Origin: Desulfomicrobium orale DSM 12838
GTDB lineage: Bacteria > Desulfobacterota > Desulfovibrionia > Desulfovibrionales > Desulfomicrobiaceae
DNA: 64,000 nt
Assembly (NCBI RefSeq): GCF_001553625.1
Contig: NZ_CP014230.1
Location: 2,418,001-2,482,000 of the forward strand
Direction of reading: 5' to 3'
Of this stretch, positions 9,725 to 18,077 are shown piece by piece (the first letter of the stretch is position 1; every line of letters begins with the position of its first letter). The notes beneath the pieces are model-generated. The model made no database searches and was not told the DNA's origin. It worked only from the letters and a program-made list of their open reading frames with translations. Position numbers and translations under genes: made by a program.

Positions 9725-10096
9725 TCAACGTTCATACCGCCGGCACCGGCCCGTACAGGGCGGCAGCCGCAAGAGGCACAAATCTCCCGCAAGCAGCGCG
9801 CACGAAGGGCCGGAAGCTTCGCCGTCTGGCCGGAAATCCGGGCATTCCCAGCGTTCCTCGAGGCAGACCGCCATACGCTCCCAGATGCTCCCGGCTTCCT
9901 CTGCGGTGAGCCCGAAACATTCCGAGCGGGCCACATGTTCTTCCAGAATTTTTTCCCAGCCCTCAAGCACGGTGCAGCGGAAATTCCGGCGCAGACCGGG
10001 ATTGAGGTGCTCCTCGTACAGGCAGCGCTCTCCCATCCAGTGTCTGCAACCCCGGCCCGACAGCCTGATCGGGCTCGTATGTCCGTTTGTGACCAT
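9725..10096 (-). CDS. Cys-containing conserved hypothetical protein
   Basis: 123-aa protein of unknown function, first gene of the long minus-strand run and divergent from tatA. It contains several cysteines, including GCRHWMGERC near residues 16-25 and a C-terminal CTGRC; metal or cluster binding is possible but not shown. The block YEEHLNPGLRRNFRCTVL followed by a Trp-rich helix looks conserved in Desulfovibrio-like genomes as far as I remember. The start ATG at 10096 has a GAGGA upstream at loose spacing. The stop is 23 bp from the next start. Confidence 0.65.
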   Translation of the reverse strand: MVTNGHTSPIRLSGRGCRHWMGERCLYEEHLNPGLRRNFRCTVLEGWEKILEEHVARSECFGLTAEEAGSIWERMAVCLEERWECPDFRPDGEASGPSCALLAGDLCLLRLPPCTGRCRRYER

Positions 10097-10169
10097 CGCG
10101 TTTCAGCGTCCTCGCCGCGAAGATTTCAGATACATTCCATCCGCCCGAAAACCAAGATTTTTCTTCAAG

Positions 10170-10199
10170 TTGACCTCCCGAAGTCCCCGAGTGTATAGG
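10170..10199 (+). promoter_or_regulatory. Putative sigma-70 promoter of tatA
   Basis: TTGACC (10170-10175) and TATAGG (10194-10199), separated by 18 bp and ending about 28 bp before the tatA ATG. The spacing and hexamers fit a housekeeping promoter. A strong AGGAGG ribosome site follows at about 10215. Confidence 0.5.
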
Positions 10200-10227
10200 G
10201 CACCAACCATTCCCGAGGAGGCAAAAC

Positions 10228-10422
10228 ATGTTCGGCATCGGCATTCCGGAACTACTTATCATTCTGGTCATCGTCCTGATCATTTTCGGCGCCAACAAAC
10301 TGCCTGAAATCGGAGCGGGCATGGGCAAGGCCATCAAGAATTTCAAGAAGGCGACCAACGAACCCGAGGAAATCGACGTCACGGCCAAATCCGAAACCTC
10401 CGATACGGAAAAGAAAAGCTGA
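10228..10422 (+). CDS. tatA: Sec-independent protein translocase subunit TatA/TatE
   Basis: Pore-forming component of the twin-arginine translocase, which exports folded cofactor-containing proteins such as periplasmic hydrogenases. 64 aa: one N-terminal transmembrane helix with the typical start [12 protein letters not shown], the FG hinge in [12 protein letters not shown], then an amphipathic helix ([11 protein letters not shown]) and an acidic tail. The short length and lack of the TatB-type conserved Glu/Pro pattern favour TatA/E. tatC is not adjacent. It is monocistronic, with its own promoter and terminator. Confidence 0.95.
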   Translation: MFGIGIPELLIILVIVLIIFGANKLPEIGAGMGKAIKNFKKATNEPEEIDVTAKSETSDTEKKS

Positions 10423-10446
10423 CCCCGGCTGGTCCGGGCGAATTTC

Positions 10447-10475
10447 AAAGGCCGCCATGCGGCCTTTGCTTTTTT
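10447..10475 (+). terminator. Rho-independent terminator of tatA
   Basis: Inverted repeat AAAGGCCGC-CAT-GCGGCCTTT followed by GCTTTTTT, 25 bp after the tatA stop. Strong GC stem, three-base loop and U-tract. Confidence 0.9.
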
Positions 10476-10519
10476 GGAAGTGTGAAAAACGCCGGGTAAC
10501 GCCGATTTCCGAAAGCAGA

Positions 10520-11569
10520 ATGCCGCAAGCCCGTATCTCCTCCCAACGCGCCGACCCGTCGGCGGAAAGTTCCCCGGAAGCCCTCCCTTTTCGCGTGCGC
10601 GGGCGTCTGGCCCCGAGCCCCACGGGACATCTGCACCTGGGTAACGCCTGGTCCTTTCTGCTCTGCTGGCTGGCCGTCAGGGCGGCCGGAGGAGTCCTCG
10701 TCCTGCGCATGGAAGACATCGACCCGGACCGCTCCCGCCCGGAATACGCGGCGGAAATCATGCGCGATCTGGACTGGCTGGGGCTTGACTGGGACGAAGG
10801 TCCGCCGGGAGCTCTCTACACCCAGAGCACCCGCCTCGAACGGTACGCCGAGGTCCTTGGCACGTTTATGCGCGACGGGCTCGCCTATCCCTGCTACTGT
10901 ACCCGCAAGGAGCTGAAATCCATGGCCTCGGCCCCGCACGCCGAAGACATGGGGCCGGTCTATCCCGGTACATGCCTGGGCCTGACCGATGCGGAACGTC
11001 GCCTGCGCGAGCGGGAAGGCCGCCGGGCCTGCCTGCGCCTGCACGGCGGAGAAGATACACGGTTCACCGATCTGGCACGCGGGCCGGCGCATTTCGGGTG
11101 GGCGGAATGCGGCGGAGATTTCCCCCTGCGCCGTTCGGACGGCGTCATCTCCTATCAGCTGGCCGCGGCCGTGGATGACGCGGACCAGCGGATCACGCTG
11201 GTCGTACGCGGCCGGGACATTCTGCCCAGCACGCCCCGGCAGATGCTCATTCTCCGCCTGATGAAGGCCCCCCTTCCCCGGTACGCCCACGTGCCCCTTC
11301 TGCTTGACCATGAGGGCGAACGTCTGGCCAAACGCCACCAGGCCCTGACCCTGAAAAGCCTGCGGGAAGCCGGAATCCGCCCCGAAGCCGTGACGGGTTA
11401 TCTGGCCTGCCGGGCCGGGCTGCTGCCCCGCCCCGGGTCCCTCTCCCCGCTCCAGCTGGTTCCCTTTTTCTCCTGGGACCGGCTGCCCCGCCATGACGTG
11501 CGTCTGGAACCGGATATGCTGCCCAGACTGCGCGGCCTCCGGCTTGCCACCGCCCCTTGCGCCCGATAG
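10520..11569 (+). CDS. gluQ: Glutamyl-Q tRNA(Asp) synthetase
   Basis: Truncated paralogue of glutamyl-tRNA synthetase that attaches glutamate to queuosine at the wobble base of tRNA-Asp. About 349 aa. The class I HIGH-like motif is RLAPSPTGHLHLGNA, and the MEDIDPDRSRPEY segment follows. The zinc site pattern CYCTRKEL...YPGTC is typical of GluQ rather than GltX, and the KMSKS-like loop is RLAKRHQALTL. There is no anticodon-binding domain. The ATG at 10520 is used; an earlier in-frame ATG at 10457 sits inside the tatA terminator and is unlikely. Confidence 0.92.
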   Translation: MPQARISSQRADPSAESSPEALPFRVRGRLAPSPTGHLHLGNAWSFLLCWLAVRAAGGVLVLRMEDIDPDRSRPEYAAEIMRDLDWLGLDWDEGPPGALYTQSTRLERYAEVLGTFMRDGLAYPCYCTRKELKSMASAPHAEDMGPVYPGTCLGLTDAERRLREREGRRACLRLHGGEDTRFTDLARGPAHFGWAECGGDFPLRRSDGVISYQLAAAVDDADQRITLVVRGRDILPSTPRQMLILRLMKAPLPRYAHVPLLLDHEGERLAKRHQALTLKSLREAGIRPEAVTGYLACRAGLLPRPGSLSPLQLVPFFSWDRLPRHDVRLEPDMLPRLRGLRLATAPCAR

Positions 11570-11694
11570 AGCGGCGTGGCGGAAGCCACGGCTCCGCGGG
11601 TCAAAACGCCGCGTGGCACTCCAACCGGCGCATCACGCCGACTACGGCCGTCCCGCACGCAACGCCTCAACCGGACATCTTTCGAGGAAAGATC

Positions 11695-13476
11695 ATGATC
11701 GACAAAGGAATAAGCCGCGTCTGGCTCCAGCATTACGACAAGGAAGTCTCGGCCAATCTGAGCTACGAACATATCAGCATGTACGAGATACTGGCCCGCG
11801 CGGCTGAACGCCATCCCGAACGCACGGCCCTGATCTTCAACAACTGGCGCGTAAGCTACAGAAAGCTCAAGGTTCTGGTGGATCTGACCGGCACCAACCT
11901 GAGAAGATCCGGCGTCCGGCCCGGCGACCGGGTAGCCATCATGCTCCCCAACTGTCCCCAGGCCGTCATCAGCTATTGGGCCTGTCTCCGGCTCGGAGCC
12001 GTGGTGGTCATGACCAACCCCCTGTACATGGAAAAGGAGCTGGTTCATCACTTCAACGATTCCGGGGCCGCCACCCTCATCACCCTCGATCTGCTCTGGA
12101 ATCGCATAGACAGCCTGCGCCCGCGTCTGGGGCTCGAACGCATCTTCATCACGTCCATATCCGACTGTCTGCGCTTCCCGCTGAATCTGCTCTACATGTT
12201 CAAATCCCGGCGTGAACACCGGCTGCCCGACATTCCTTACGGCTCTTCCGGCGTTGCATCCTGGAAAAGCCTGCTCGCGCGCACGGCCGTGGAGCCGCCC
12301 CATCCTATTGATCCGCAGAAAGATCTGGCCCTGCTGCAATACACCGGCGGCACCACCGGCGTATCCAAGGGCGTGATGCTGACCCACGCCAATCTCTTGT
12401 GCAACGCGAGACAGTGCCAGGCTGTGCTGCACGGCATCTCGGAAGAGCGGGAAACCGGACAGGTCATCCTGGGCCTGCTGCCGTTCTTTCATATTTACGG
12501 CCTGACGGTGTGCGTCAATTTTGGCATGCTCATCGGCGCGACCCTCATTCCCGTGCCCAAATTCACCCCCGCGGACGTGCTGAAGACCATCAGCAAAAAG
12601 CGCCCGACCATCTTCCCCTGCGCTCCGTCCATATTCGTGGCCCTGCTCCAGCAGAAGAATCTGGCCCGCTACGACCTGTCCTCGGTGCGCTACTGTATTT
12701 CCGGCTCGGCCCCCATGCCCGTCCCGGTCATGGAAAAATTCAACAAACTGACCGGGGCGCGCATCGTGGAGGGGTACGGACTGACCGAAGCCTCGCCCAT
12801 CACGCACCTGAATCCGCTGCTCGGGGTGAACAAGAACGGCTCCATCGGCCTGCCCTTTCCCGATACGGACGCGGCCATTGTGGATATGGACGTGGGCTCC
12901 GTGCCCCTGCCTCCGGGCAAGATCGGCGAACTTGTCATCCGCGGCCCCCAGGTCATGGGCGGTTATTGGAACCGGCCCGATGAAACGGCATCCGTGCTCA
13001 GAAACGGCTGGCTCTACACCGGCGACATCGCCTACATGGACGAAGAGGGCTATTTCTTCATCGTGGACCGCAAGAAAGATCTCATCATCACCGGGGGATA
13101 CAACGTCTATCCGCGGGAAATCGACGAGGTCCTGCACGAGCACCCGGCCGTCAAGGAAGCCGTGAGCGTGGGCATCAACCACCGGACCAGAGGAGAAATC
13201 ATCAAGGCCTATATCGTGCTGCGGGAAGGATACACCCTGACCAAGGCCGAAGTGCTGGCCTTCTGCCGGGAAAAACTGGCCAATTACAAGGTGCCCAAAC
13301 AGGTGGAGTTCCGGGACGAGCTGCCCAAATCCATTGTGGGCAAGGTCCTGCGCCGGGTCATCCGCGAAGAAGAGGAACGCCGGGGCGATCACGACGGAGA
13401 CTGTGACGACGAACTCACCGGCGATGGTTTTGAAATGAAAGAAAATCAGCGCGGACAGGAGGATGAGAGCATTTAG
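11695..13476 (+). CDS. Long-chain fatty-acid-CoA ligase (FadD-like)
   Basis: ANL-superfamily ligase, 593 aa, with GAGGAAA before the ATG at 11695. The P-loop QYTGGTTGVSKGVML is near residues 214-228, YGLTEASPI is motif A5, the A8 hinge is IVDRKKDLIITGGYNVYP, and the catalytic Lys is in SIVGKVLRRVIRE. The order FNNWRVSYRKL at the N-terminus and the spacing between motifs resemble long-chain acyl-CoA synthetases that activate fatty acids for beta-oxidation or lipid recycling. The C-terminal 30 residues are an acidic, low-complexity tail not needed for catalysis. No fatty-acid oxidation genes are adjacent. Confidence 0.9.
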   Translation: MIDKGISRVWLQHYDKEVSANLSYEHISMYEILARAAERHPERTALIFNNWRVSYRKLKVLVDLTGTNLRRSGVRPGDRVAIMLPNCPQAVISYWACLRLGAVVVMTNPLYMEKELVHHFNDSGAATLITLDLLWNRIDSLRPRLGLERIFITSISDCLRFPLNLLYMFKSRREHRLPDIPYGSSGVASWKSLLARTAVEPPHPIDPQKDLALLQYTGGTTGVSKGVMLTHANLLCNARQCQAVLHGISEERETGQVILGLLPFFHIYGLTVCVNFGMLIGATLIPVPKFTPADVLKTISKKRPTIFPCAPSIFVALLQQKNLARYDLSSVRYCISGSAPMPVPVMEKFNKLTGARIVEGYGLTEASPITHLNPLLGVNKNGSIGLPFPDTDAAIVDMDVGSVPLPPGKIGELVIRGPQVMGGYWNRPDETASVLRNGWLYTGDIAYMDEEGYFFIVDRKKDLIITGGYNVYPREIDEVLHEHPAVKEAVSVGINHRTRGEIIKAYIVLREGYTLTKAEVLAFCREKLANYKVPKQVEFRDELPKSIVGKVLRRVIREEEERRGDHDGDCDDELTGDGFEMKENQRGQEDESI

Positions 13477-13549
13477 AGCATCTCAACTTTGAAATGCGGC
13501 AGCGTGATCCGCTGCCGTAACCGCGAAACAAATCCCGCGCCCTGAAATT

Positions 13550-13569
13550 GTCCTTGGGAGGACTTTTTT
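13550..13569 (+). terminator. Terminator of the FadD-like gene
   Basis: GTCCT-TGGG-AGGAC followed by six T. The stem is short but the tract is good. A second hairpin, CGGCAGCG-TGATC-CGCTGCCG (13497-13517), lies just after the stop without a T-run. Confidence 0.65.
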
Positions 13570-13580
13570 AGATAGTGCCG

Positions 13581-14032
13581 TCAAATTATTTCTGCCCACA
13601 ATGAGATACACCTGATTTGCACGGCGGCAAGGAAGGAGAGGCTTCGTTTTGCATAACACGTGGCGATGCCACGCCATCTCTTGAGGTGAAGAAAGGCGTT
13701 CCCGACCAGGTGCCGTACACGGTACAGTTCTCTGTCATAGTCGCGCTGTTCCCTGCGATTTTTTCTGGGCGGGATGACGGACTGGCAGCCGGACTCAACA
13801 GCCTTGTCTGTAAGTTCATTGCTGTCATATCCGCGACCAGGCAAAAGCATCTCCGCGCTCAAGCCATCAATCAATGCACACGCTTCCTTGCAATCAGCTC
13901 TGGTACCTTCTGTAACAACAACTCTGAGCGGCATGCCATGCGCATCCACGGCCAGATGTATTTTGGTGTTGAGCCCCCTTTTGTACGGCTCATCGCCTAG
14001 TTGCCGCCAACCGCTCCGGCAGCATGGGGATG
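13581..14032 (-). pseudogene. IS5-family transposase remnant
   Basis: C-terminal two thirds of an IS5-type transposase. Recognisable blocks are [11 protein letters not shown], then SRTKGG and [40 protein letters not shown] and HLKRWRGIA. It is dead several times over. The first catalytic Asp is missing with the N-terminus. The usual ADRGYD reads PGRGYD, so the second Asp is lost. HLVENAF reads HLVGNAF, so the Glu is lost. There is also an in-frame TAG (GGN-stop-AMSR) and a one-base shift near KGG/LN. The 5' part and both inverted repeats were not found. It abuts a catalase tail at about 14032. Confidence 0.88.
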
Positions 14033-14145
14033 CCCCGGAAGAGGTCAAAATCCGGCATATCTCCAATTGCCTGAAGGCCGACCCTGCCTATGGCAAAGGC
14101 GTCGCCGACGCTCTCGGCATCGACCTGGCCCGGGCGCCCAGATAA
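14032..14145 (+). pseudogene. Catalase C-terminal remnant
   Basis: About 37 codons ending in TAA at 14145 read [10 protein letters not shown], then [19 protein letters not shown]. This is the characteristic last helix region of monofunctional haem catalases (EEVxxRxxxxxxKADPxYGxxVAxxLG). Everything upstream, including the haem-binding core, is missing; the sequence runs directly into an IS5 transposase fragment on the opposite strand. Since the IS end is missing too, the junction looks like a deletion rather than a simple insertion. Identification rests on one short motif-rich block. Confidence 0.7.
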
Positions 14146-14168
14146 CCTGAACTGACCCCGAACCTGCA

Positions 14169-14200
14169 GACTCCGGTCATACTGCAGCATGACCGGAGTC
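14169..14200. terminator. Long perfect hairpin, probable old catalase terminator
   Basis: GACTCCGGTCAT (14169-14180) and ATGACCGGAGTC (14189-14200) form a 12-bp perfect stem with an 8-nt loop, 24 bp after the catalase remnant stop. There is no T-run on either side, so terminator activity is uncertain. The rest of 14201-14289 shows no feature. Confidence 0.45.
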
Positions 14201-14289
14201 CTGCGGGTCTTATGCAATCCCCGAACTCTGCGGGCACCTGCCGGAGGGCCTCAGAATTTCCCTCACCCCTCCATAAAGGCCGCCACCAC

Positions 14290-15924
14290 TTACTTTCCGA
14301 ACTGGCACTTGGGGTATGTGCATACTTTGCAGGCCAGACAAAAACCGCCTTCGCCCATGCGGGAGAGTTCCGCGCGGGTGATTTCCCGCCCGGCCAGCAT
14401 ACGCGGCAGCACAAGATCCAGAAATGTCGTCTTGAAATAGAGCGCGCAGGCGGGCACACCGAGAACCTGCATCCAGCCGTCGCGGCCGGGAAGCCTGCCC
14501 ATGAGGCTCATGGCCCCGGGCAGTACCGGAACGCCGTGCAGCACATCCGTCAGTCCGGCCTCGAGCAGAGCCTGCCGGGTGACGTCGTCGGGGTCCACAG
14601 ACAGTCCTCCCGTGGTTACCAGCAGGTCCGCGCCCGCCTCACGGATGTCCGCAACCGCCGAGGCGATAGCCTCCCGGTCGTCGGGGGCGATGACGGATTT
14701 GACCACCGTGCAGCGGTACTGCCTGGCCTTGGCCGTGATCACGGGAATGAACCTGTCCTCAATGACGCCCTGAAACACTTCGGTGCCGGTCACCAGAATG
14801 CCCACCTTGGCCTGTCGCAGCGGCAACACGCGAAAGAGAGGTTCACTGCCGAGCACATGCAGCGCCTCCCCCAGACGTTCGGAACTGATATGAAGCGGTA
14901 TGGCCCGCGTGCCAGCCAGCTTGTCGCCCTTGGAGACCACCGCTCCATCCTGGCGCGAGGCCGCCATGATCTCGGGAATCATGTTGAAACATCGCATCCG
15001 CTCCACATCGACGCAGAACAGGCCGTCGATACCGGCCATAAAATCGATCTTTCCTTCGTGCGGAGGCAGACTGTAGGTCACCCCCAGTCCGGCCATGCGC
15101 CGGGCGAACTGTTCCGCCGCCTCGTTCTCGTGCACCAGTCCTTCCGTGGAGGCCGAGCCGCCCTGTACGGCCACATGGAAACGCCCCATCTGTTGCAGCC
15201 GGCAGATGTCGCCCACGGTAATCCGCTGCCCGGCCTTGAACTCCGGCCCCTTGAACACGCCCGGCTCTATGCGGGTCATGTCGTGCGCAGCCTGCTCTCC
15301 CACGGCTTCTTCCACCGGCACCACCCGCACCGGAGAAACGGCTTTGACCGTCCGCCCTACCGTCACATAGGGAGCCTCCCCCTGGCAGCCGCGGCAGATG
15401 GGACCGTCGTCCGTAGGATAAGCCTCGCCGCACAGAGCACACACGCCTATCTCTTTCATATGCGAATGGCCCAGGAAACGACGCTTGATGGTCATCGCCT
15501 CCACCTTGCAGAGGTTCTCTCCCGCGGCCTCGATTTCCCTCAGCAGACGAGCCTCGTCCTGATCCTTCTTGGGCTTTTTCTTCAGAAACCAAGCCTCGAT
15601 TTCCGGAAAGACCGCAAGCCGGGCCGGATCGATGCTGACCCGCACGCCCTCGCCGGTGTGCTTGTCGAAGAGGGAAACGGCGTACCGTCCAAGGTTATGG
15701 ATCTTCATCCAGTTGTTGCCCGTGCTGCACAAAGTCAGAAGCTGCACGGCATCGGGCAGGCACTTGCGGCTCTCGACCACGGCCTCGAAGAGAGTGCCCT
15801 CCGGGAGATGGCGCTTGGCCAGTTCGACCATATAGCCGCCCACAAGCAGGCCGGGGGCCGCGTATCCGTGAAAATTCTCCGCAAGACGTTTGAACTCCTC
15901 GAACGAATAAGGACCGATATGCAT
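14290..15924 (-). CDS. FmdE domain / molybdopterin-binding (MoeA-like) fusion protein
   Basis: 544-aa multidomain protein. Residues about 1-190 match the FmdE family (subunit E of tungsten/molybdenum formylmethanofuran dehydrogenase): SFEEFKRLAENFHGYAAPGL, then ESRKCLPDAVQLLTLCSTGN. This is followed by a four-Cys zinc-ribbon-like patch, CALCGEAY...CRGCQG (residues about 210-232). The C-terminal half carries a MoCF/MoeA-type molybdopterin-binding domain with VGILVTGTEVFQG and TTGGLSVDPDDVT. A terminal CLACKVCTYPKC adds further cysteines. A role in delivering molybdenum or tungsten cofactor to dehydrogenases is inferred. The ATG at 15924 has GAGGAA. Confidence 0.85.
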   Translation of the reverse strand: MHIGPYSFEEFKRLAENFHGYAAPGLLVGGYMVELAKRHLPEGTLFEAVVESRKCLPDAVQLLTLCSTGNNWMKIHNLGRYAVSLFDKHTGEGVRVSIDPARLAVFPEIEAWFLKKKPKKDQDEARLLREIEAAGENLCKVEAMTIKRRFLGHSHMKEIGVCALCGEAYPTDDGPICRGCQGEAPYVTVGRTVKAVSPVRVVPVEEAVGEQAAHDMTRIEPGVFKGPEFKAGQRITVGDICRLQQMGRFHVAVQGGSASTEGLVHENEAAEQFARRMAGLGVTYSLPPHEGKIDFMAGIDGLFCVDVERMRCFNMIPEIMAASRQDGAVVSKGDKLAGTRAIPLHISSERLGEALHVLGSEPLFRVLPLRQAKVGILVTGTEVFQGVIEDRFIPVITAKARQYRCTVVKSVIAPDDREAIASAVADIREAGADLLVTTGGLSVDPDDVTRQALLEAGLTDVLHGVPVLPGAMSLMGRLPGRDGWMQVLGVPACALYFKTTFLDLVLPRMLAGREITRAELSRMGEGGFCLACKVCTYPKCQFGK

Positions 15925-16087
15925 ATGTTCCTCACAGTGAATGATGGAAAGCCCGGGAGATGGCTTCCGCAAGAACCTTGCACACCCGGCGGCACAGCCT
16001 CAAGGCGGCAGGCCGGGCATCAAAAAACAGGGACACCCGGCAGCCCGGACATCCCTGTCTCCTGAAGTTATGATGAATACGCGTTCT

Positions 16088-16399
16088 CTAGCCGCAGGAC
16101 GTGCAGGAGCTGCACCCGCCGCCCGCATTCTGCATCTTGAGCGCGGAGTTGACGTTGAAACCCATATGCGGGTGGAATTCCACGGAAATGGATTTGGCCT
16201 CGCCCATCAGGGACTTTTCGACAAGGAAGGTGTACCCTTCGACCTCGTGTACGACATCTGTATCCTTTTGCTCATCCAGAGCAAGCGCCAAGCGAGGTCC
16301 GCCTCAGCCTGCCGCCATGTAAACCCGGATCGGGGAAACTTCCTTTCCCGCGAAGTGCATATCCAGCTGCTCTTTGGCAGCCTTGGCCAGTTCAAACAT
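16088..16399 (-). CDS. HesB/IscA-like selenoprotein with in-frame TGA (Sec32)
   Basis: 103-aa HesB-like protein readable only if TGA at 16306-16304 is selenocysteine. Start ATG 16399 has a textbook AAGGAGG. Before the TGA the frame gives MFELAKAAKEQ and IRVYMAAG. After it come GGPRLALALDEQKD, then GYTFLVEKSLMGEAKSISVE and a Cys-rich end GGGCSSCTSCG, all continuous A-type Fe-S carrier sequence. The motif AAG-U-GG is where HesB-like selenoproteins carry Sec and other homologues carry Cys. A hairpin UUGCUC-UGGAU-GAGCAA starts 19 nt after the UGA. Its likely role is iron-sulfur or redox chemistry. Automatic annotation would split or truncate it. Confidence 0.9.
16262..16286 (-). promoter_or_regulatory. 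Putative bacterial SECIS hairpin of the HesB-like gene
   Basis: In the mRNA the stem UUGCUC / GAGCAA encloses the loop UGGAU, with 25 nt between the UGA and the loop. A short stem, a small loop with G in its first two positions, and 16-37 nt from the UGA are the accepted features of bacterial SECIS elements. Coordinates are approximate. Confidence 0.65.
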
Positions 16400-16424
16400 A
16401 ATATCCTCCTTGTTGTGAGGCAGG

Positions 16425-16453
16425 CAGGTAGTTACTGACAGTCCCGATGTCAA
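16425..16453 (-). promoter_or_regulatory. Possible promoter of the HesB-like selenoprotein gene
   Basis: A perfect TTGACA (minus strand, 16453-16448) lies about 50 bp upstream of the start codon, with only a weak -10 (TACCTG at 17-bp spacing). The remaining sequence to 16629 is a divergent intergenic region towards the rhomboid gene, with no other clear signal. Confidence 0.35.
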
Positions 16454-16629
16454 TTGTCATGCCGGAAAGTTTCGTTCACGGCGCGGCAGATCATTTCTCC
16501 GGCGGATGTCAGGGGCACGGGCAGCAATGCCCGGGCGAGAGCCAAAACACTCCCGAATGGTTATTGAAATTTCCATGGAAATTTTGAAAGGCATCTCATG
16601 TCCGGAACACAGAAATACACGAGAAAAGC

Positions 16630-18066
16630 ATGATCATCCCTCTTTACAGAAAAATAACTCTGCGCACATTTCCATACTGCACATTATGCCTTGTTCTCAT
16701 AAATGTCGCCGTGTTCCTTCTTTTTCAAAGAAATGACGATCTGTATCATGAAATGGCCATTGAGTATTATGTGGAGTCAGGCCTTCTCGACATGGAATTC
16801 TCCTTCTACAAATCGTATAAGGGGAATATCGAAGAAAAAAACATCTCGCCCGAAGAAAAATTCTTTCTCATGAAGCGGGACAAGGACTTCGAATGGAAGC
16901 TCACTCGTGGGGAAATCATCCCGCATACGGCTGAAGAGTATCCCACATGGAAGAAGAACAGAGACAGATACGAAAATCTGCTGCAAAAAACGGTCAGTGC
17001 CCGCTTCGGCCTTTCGACGGACAATCCCCGGTGGTCCCAATTTTTCACGCATATGTTTTTACATGGAGGCTGGGATCACCTGCTGGGCAACATGATCTTT
17101 TTATGGCTGGCCGGCTGCCTGCTGGAGCAGGGATGCGGCGCACTGGTACTCGCCCTGGTGTATCTCGGCGGCGGCCTGTGCGCGGCCGGACTTTTTCTGG
17201 GCACCCTTCCTGGCCAGACCATAAGCACTCTGGTGGGCGCGTCCGGCTCCATCGCCGGAATCATGGGAGCCATCACCACTCTCTACGGCATGCAACGGAT
17301 CAAAATCTTTCTCATGCTGGGTTTCTACTTCAACTACCTGCGCGTGCCGGCCATGCTCCTGCTTCCTCTGTGGATAGGCTATGAGCTGTTTAACAACCTG
17401 CAATACGGGGAGACAAACAATGTCGCCTACATGGCCCATGTAGGCGGACTGCTCGGCGGAGCGGCCATAGGCTTTGTCCTGCGACGCTTTCTGGCCGTGA
17501 AAGTGGACGCTGCCGATCCCGAGGAGCAGCCTGCGGATCTGACCGAAACGCTTTTCGCCGACGCCTTGCTCGCCATGCGGGAGCTCCGCTTTGAACGCGC
17601 CGAAGAAATTTTGCAGGATGTGGTCCGCCAGGACCCGCATCACCTGCGCGCCCACCAGCAGCTTTTCGCCATTGCCAAAGCACGGACCGACGTGCCGGCC
17701 ATGGCGCGATACGGACAAAATCTTCTGGAGCGTCTCGCGGCCGCCGGTTCGGACTCCGAAGCCCTTGCTGTGTATCAGGAACTGGTCCGGCGAAACGCCT
17801 GGCCGGAACGGCCGGAACGGCTGGCATCCCTGGCCTCCTTCCTGTCCCGTCAGGAACAGTGGGGAGAACTGGAGAAAGCCGTGGCCCTGATTATCCGCCG
17901 CGCCCCCGGCACGCCCCAAATACCGGCGCTGCTCCTGCAACTTGCCCATGGTCTGCGCCGCTCCGGCAATGACGAACGCGGCGTGCTCTGCCTGCGTCTT
18001 CTCGCCGCGAGATATCCTCACAGCCAGGAAGCCATACTGGCACAAAGCGCCCTCCGCAGCGGCTGA
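16630..18066 (+). CDS. Rhomboid-family intramembrane protease with C-terminal TPR region
   Basis: 478-aa membrane protein. Rhomboid hallmarks are HMFLHGGWDHLLGNMIFLW, the catalytic serine in GASGSIAG (about residue 204) and the catalytic histidine in AYMAHVGGLLGG (about 268), giving the Ser-His dyad. Before the core is a long insertion (residues 35-130, charged, probably periplasmic or cytosolic loop), and after it (residues 295-478) an Ala/Leu-rich helical region compatible with TPR repeats (EEILQDVVRQDPHHLRAH). Substrates are unknown. The N-terminal 100 codons are richer in AT than the rest. Its stop is 11 bp from that of the convergent zinc-finger membrane protein. Confidence 0.9.
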   Translation: MIIPLYRKITLRTFPYCTLCLVLINVAVFLLFQRNDDLYHEMAIEYYVESGLLDMEFSFYKSYKGNIEEKNISPEEKFFLMKRDKDFEWKLTRGEIIPHTAEEYPTWKKNRDRYENLLQKTVSARFGLSTDNPRWSQFFTHMFLHGGWDHLLGNMIFLWLAGCLLEQGCGALVLALVYLGGGLCAAGLFLGTLPGQTISTLVGASGSIAGIMGAITTLYGMQRIKIFLMLGFYFNYLRVPAMLLLPLWIGYELFNNLQYGETNNVAYMAHVGGLLGGAAIGFVLRRFLAVKVDAADPEEQPADLTETLFADALLAMRELRFERAEEILQDVVRQDPHHLRAHQQLFAIAKARTDVPAMARYGQNLLERLAAAGSDSEALAVYQELVRRNAWPERPERLASLASFLSRQEQWGELEKAVALIIRRAPGTPQIPALLLQLAHGLRRSGNDERGVLCLRLLAARYPHSQEAILAQSALRSG

Positions 18067-18077
18067 CCAGATCTGCC

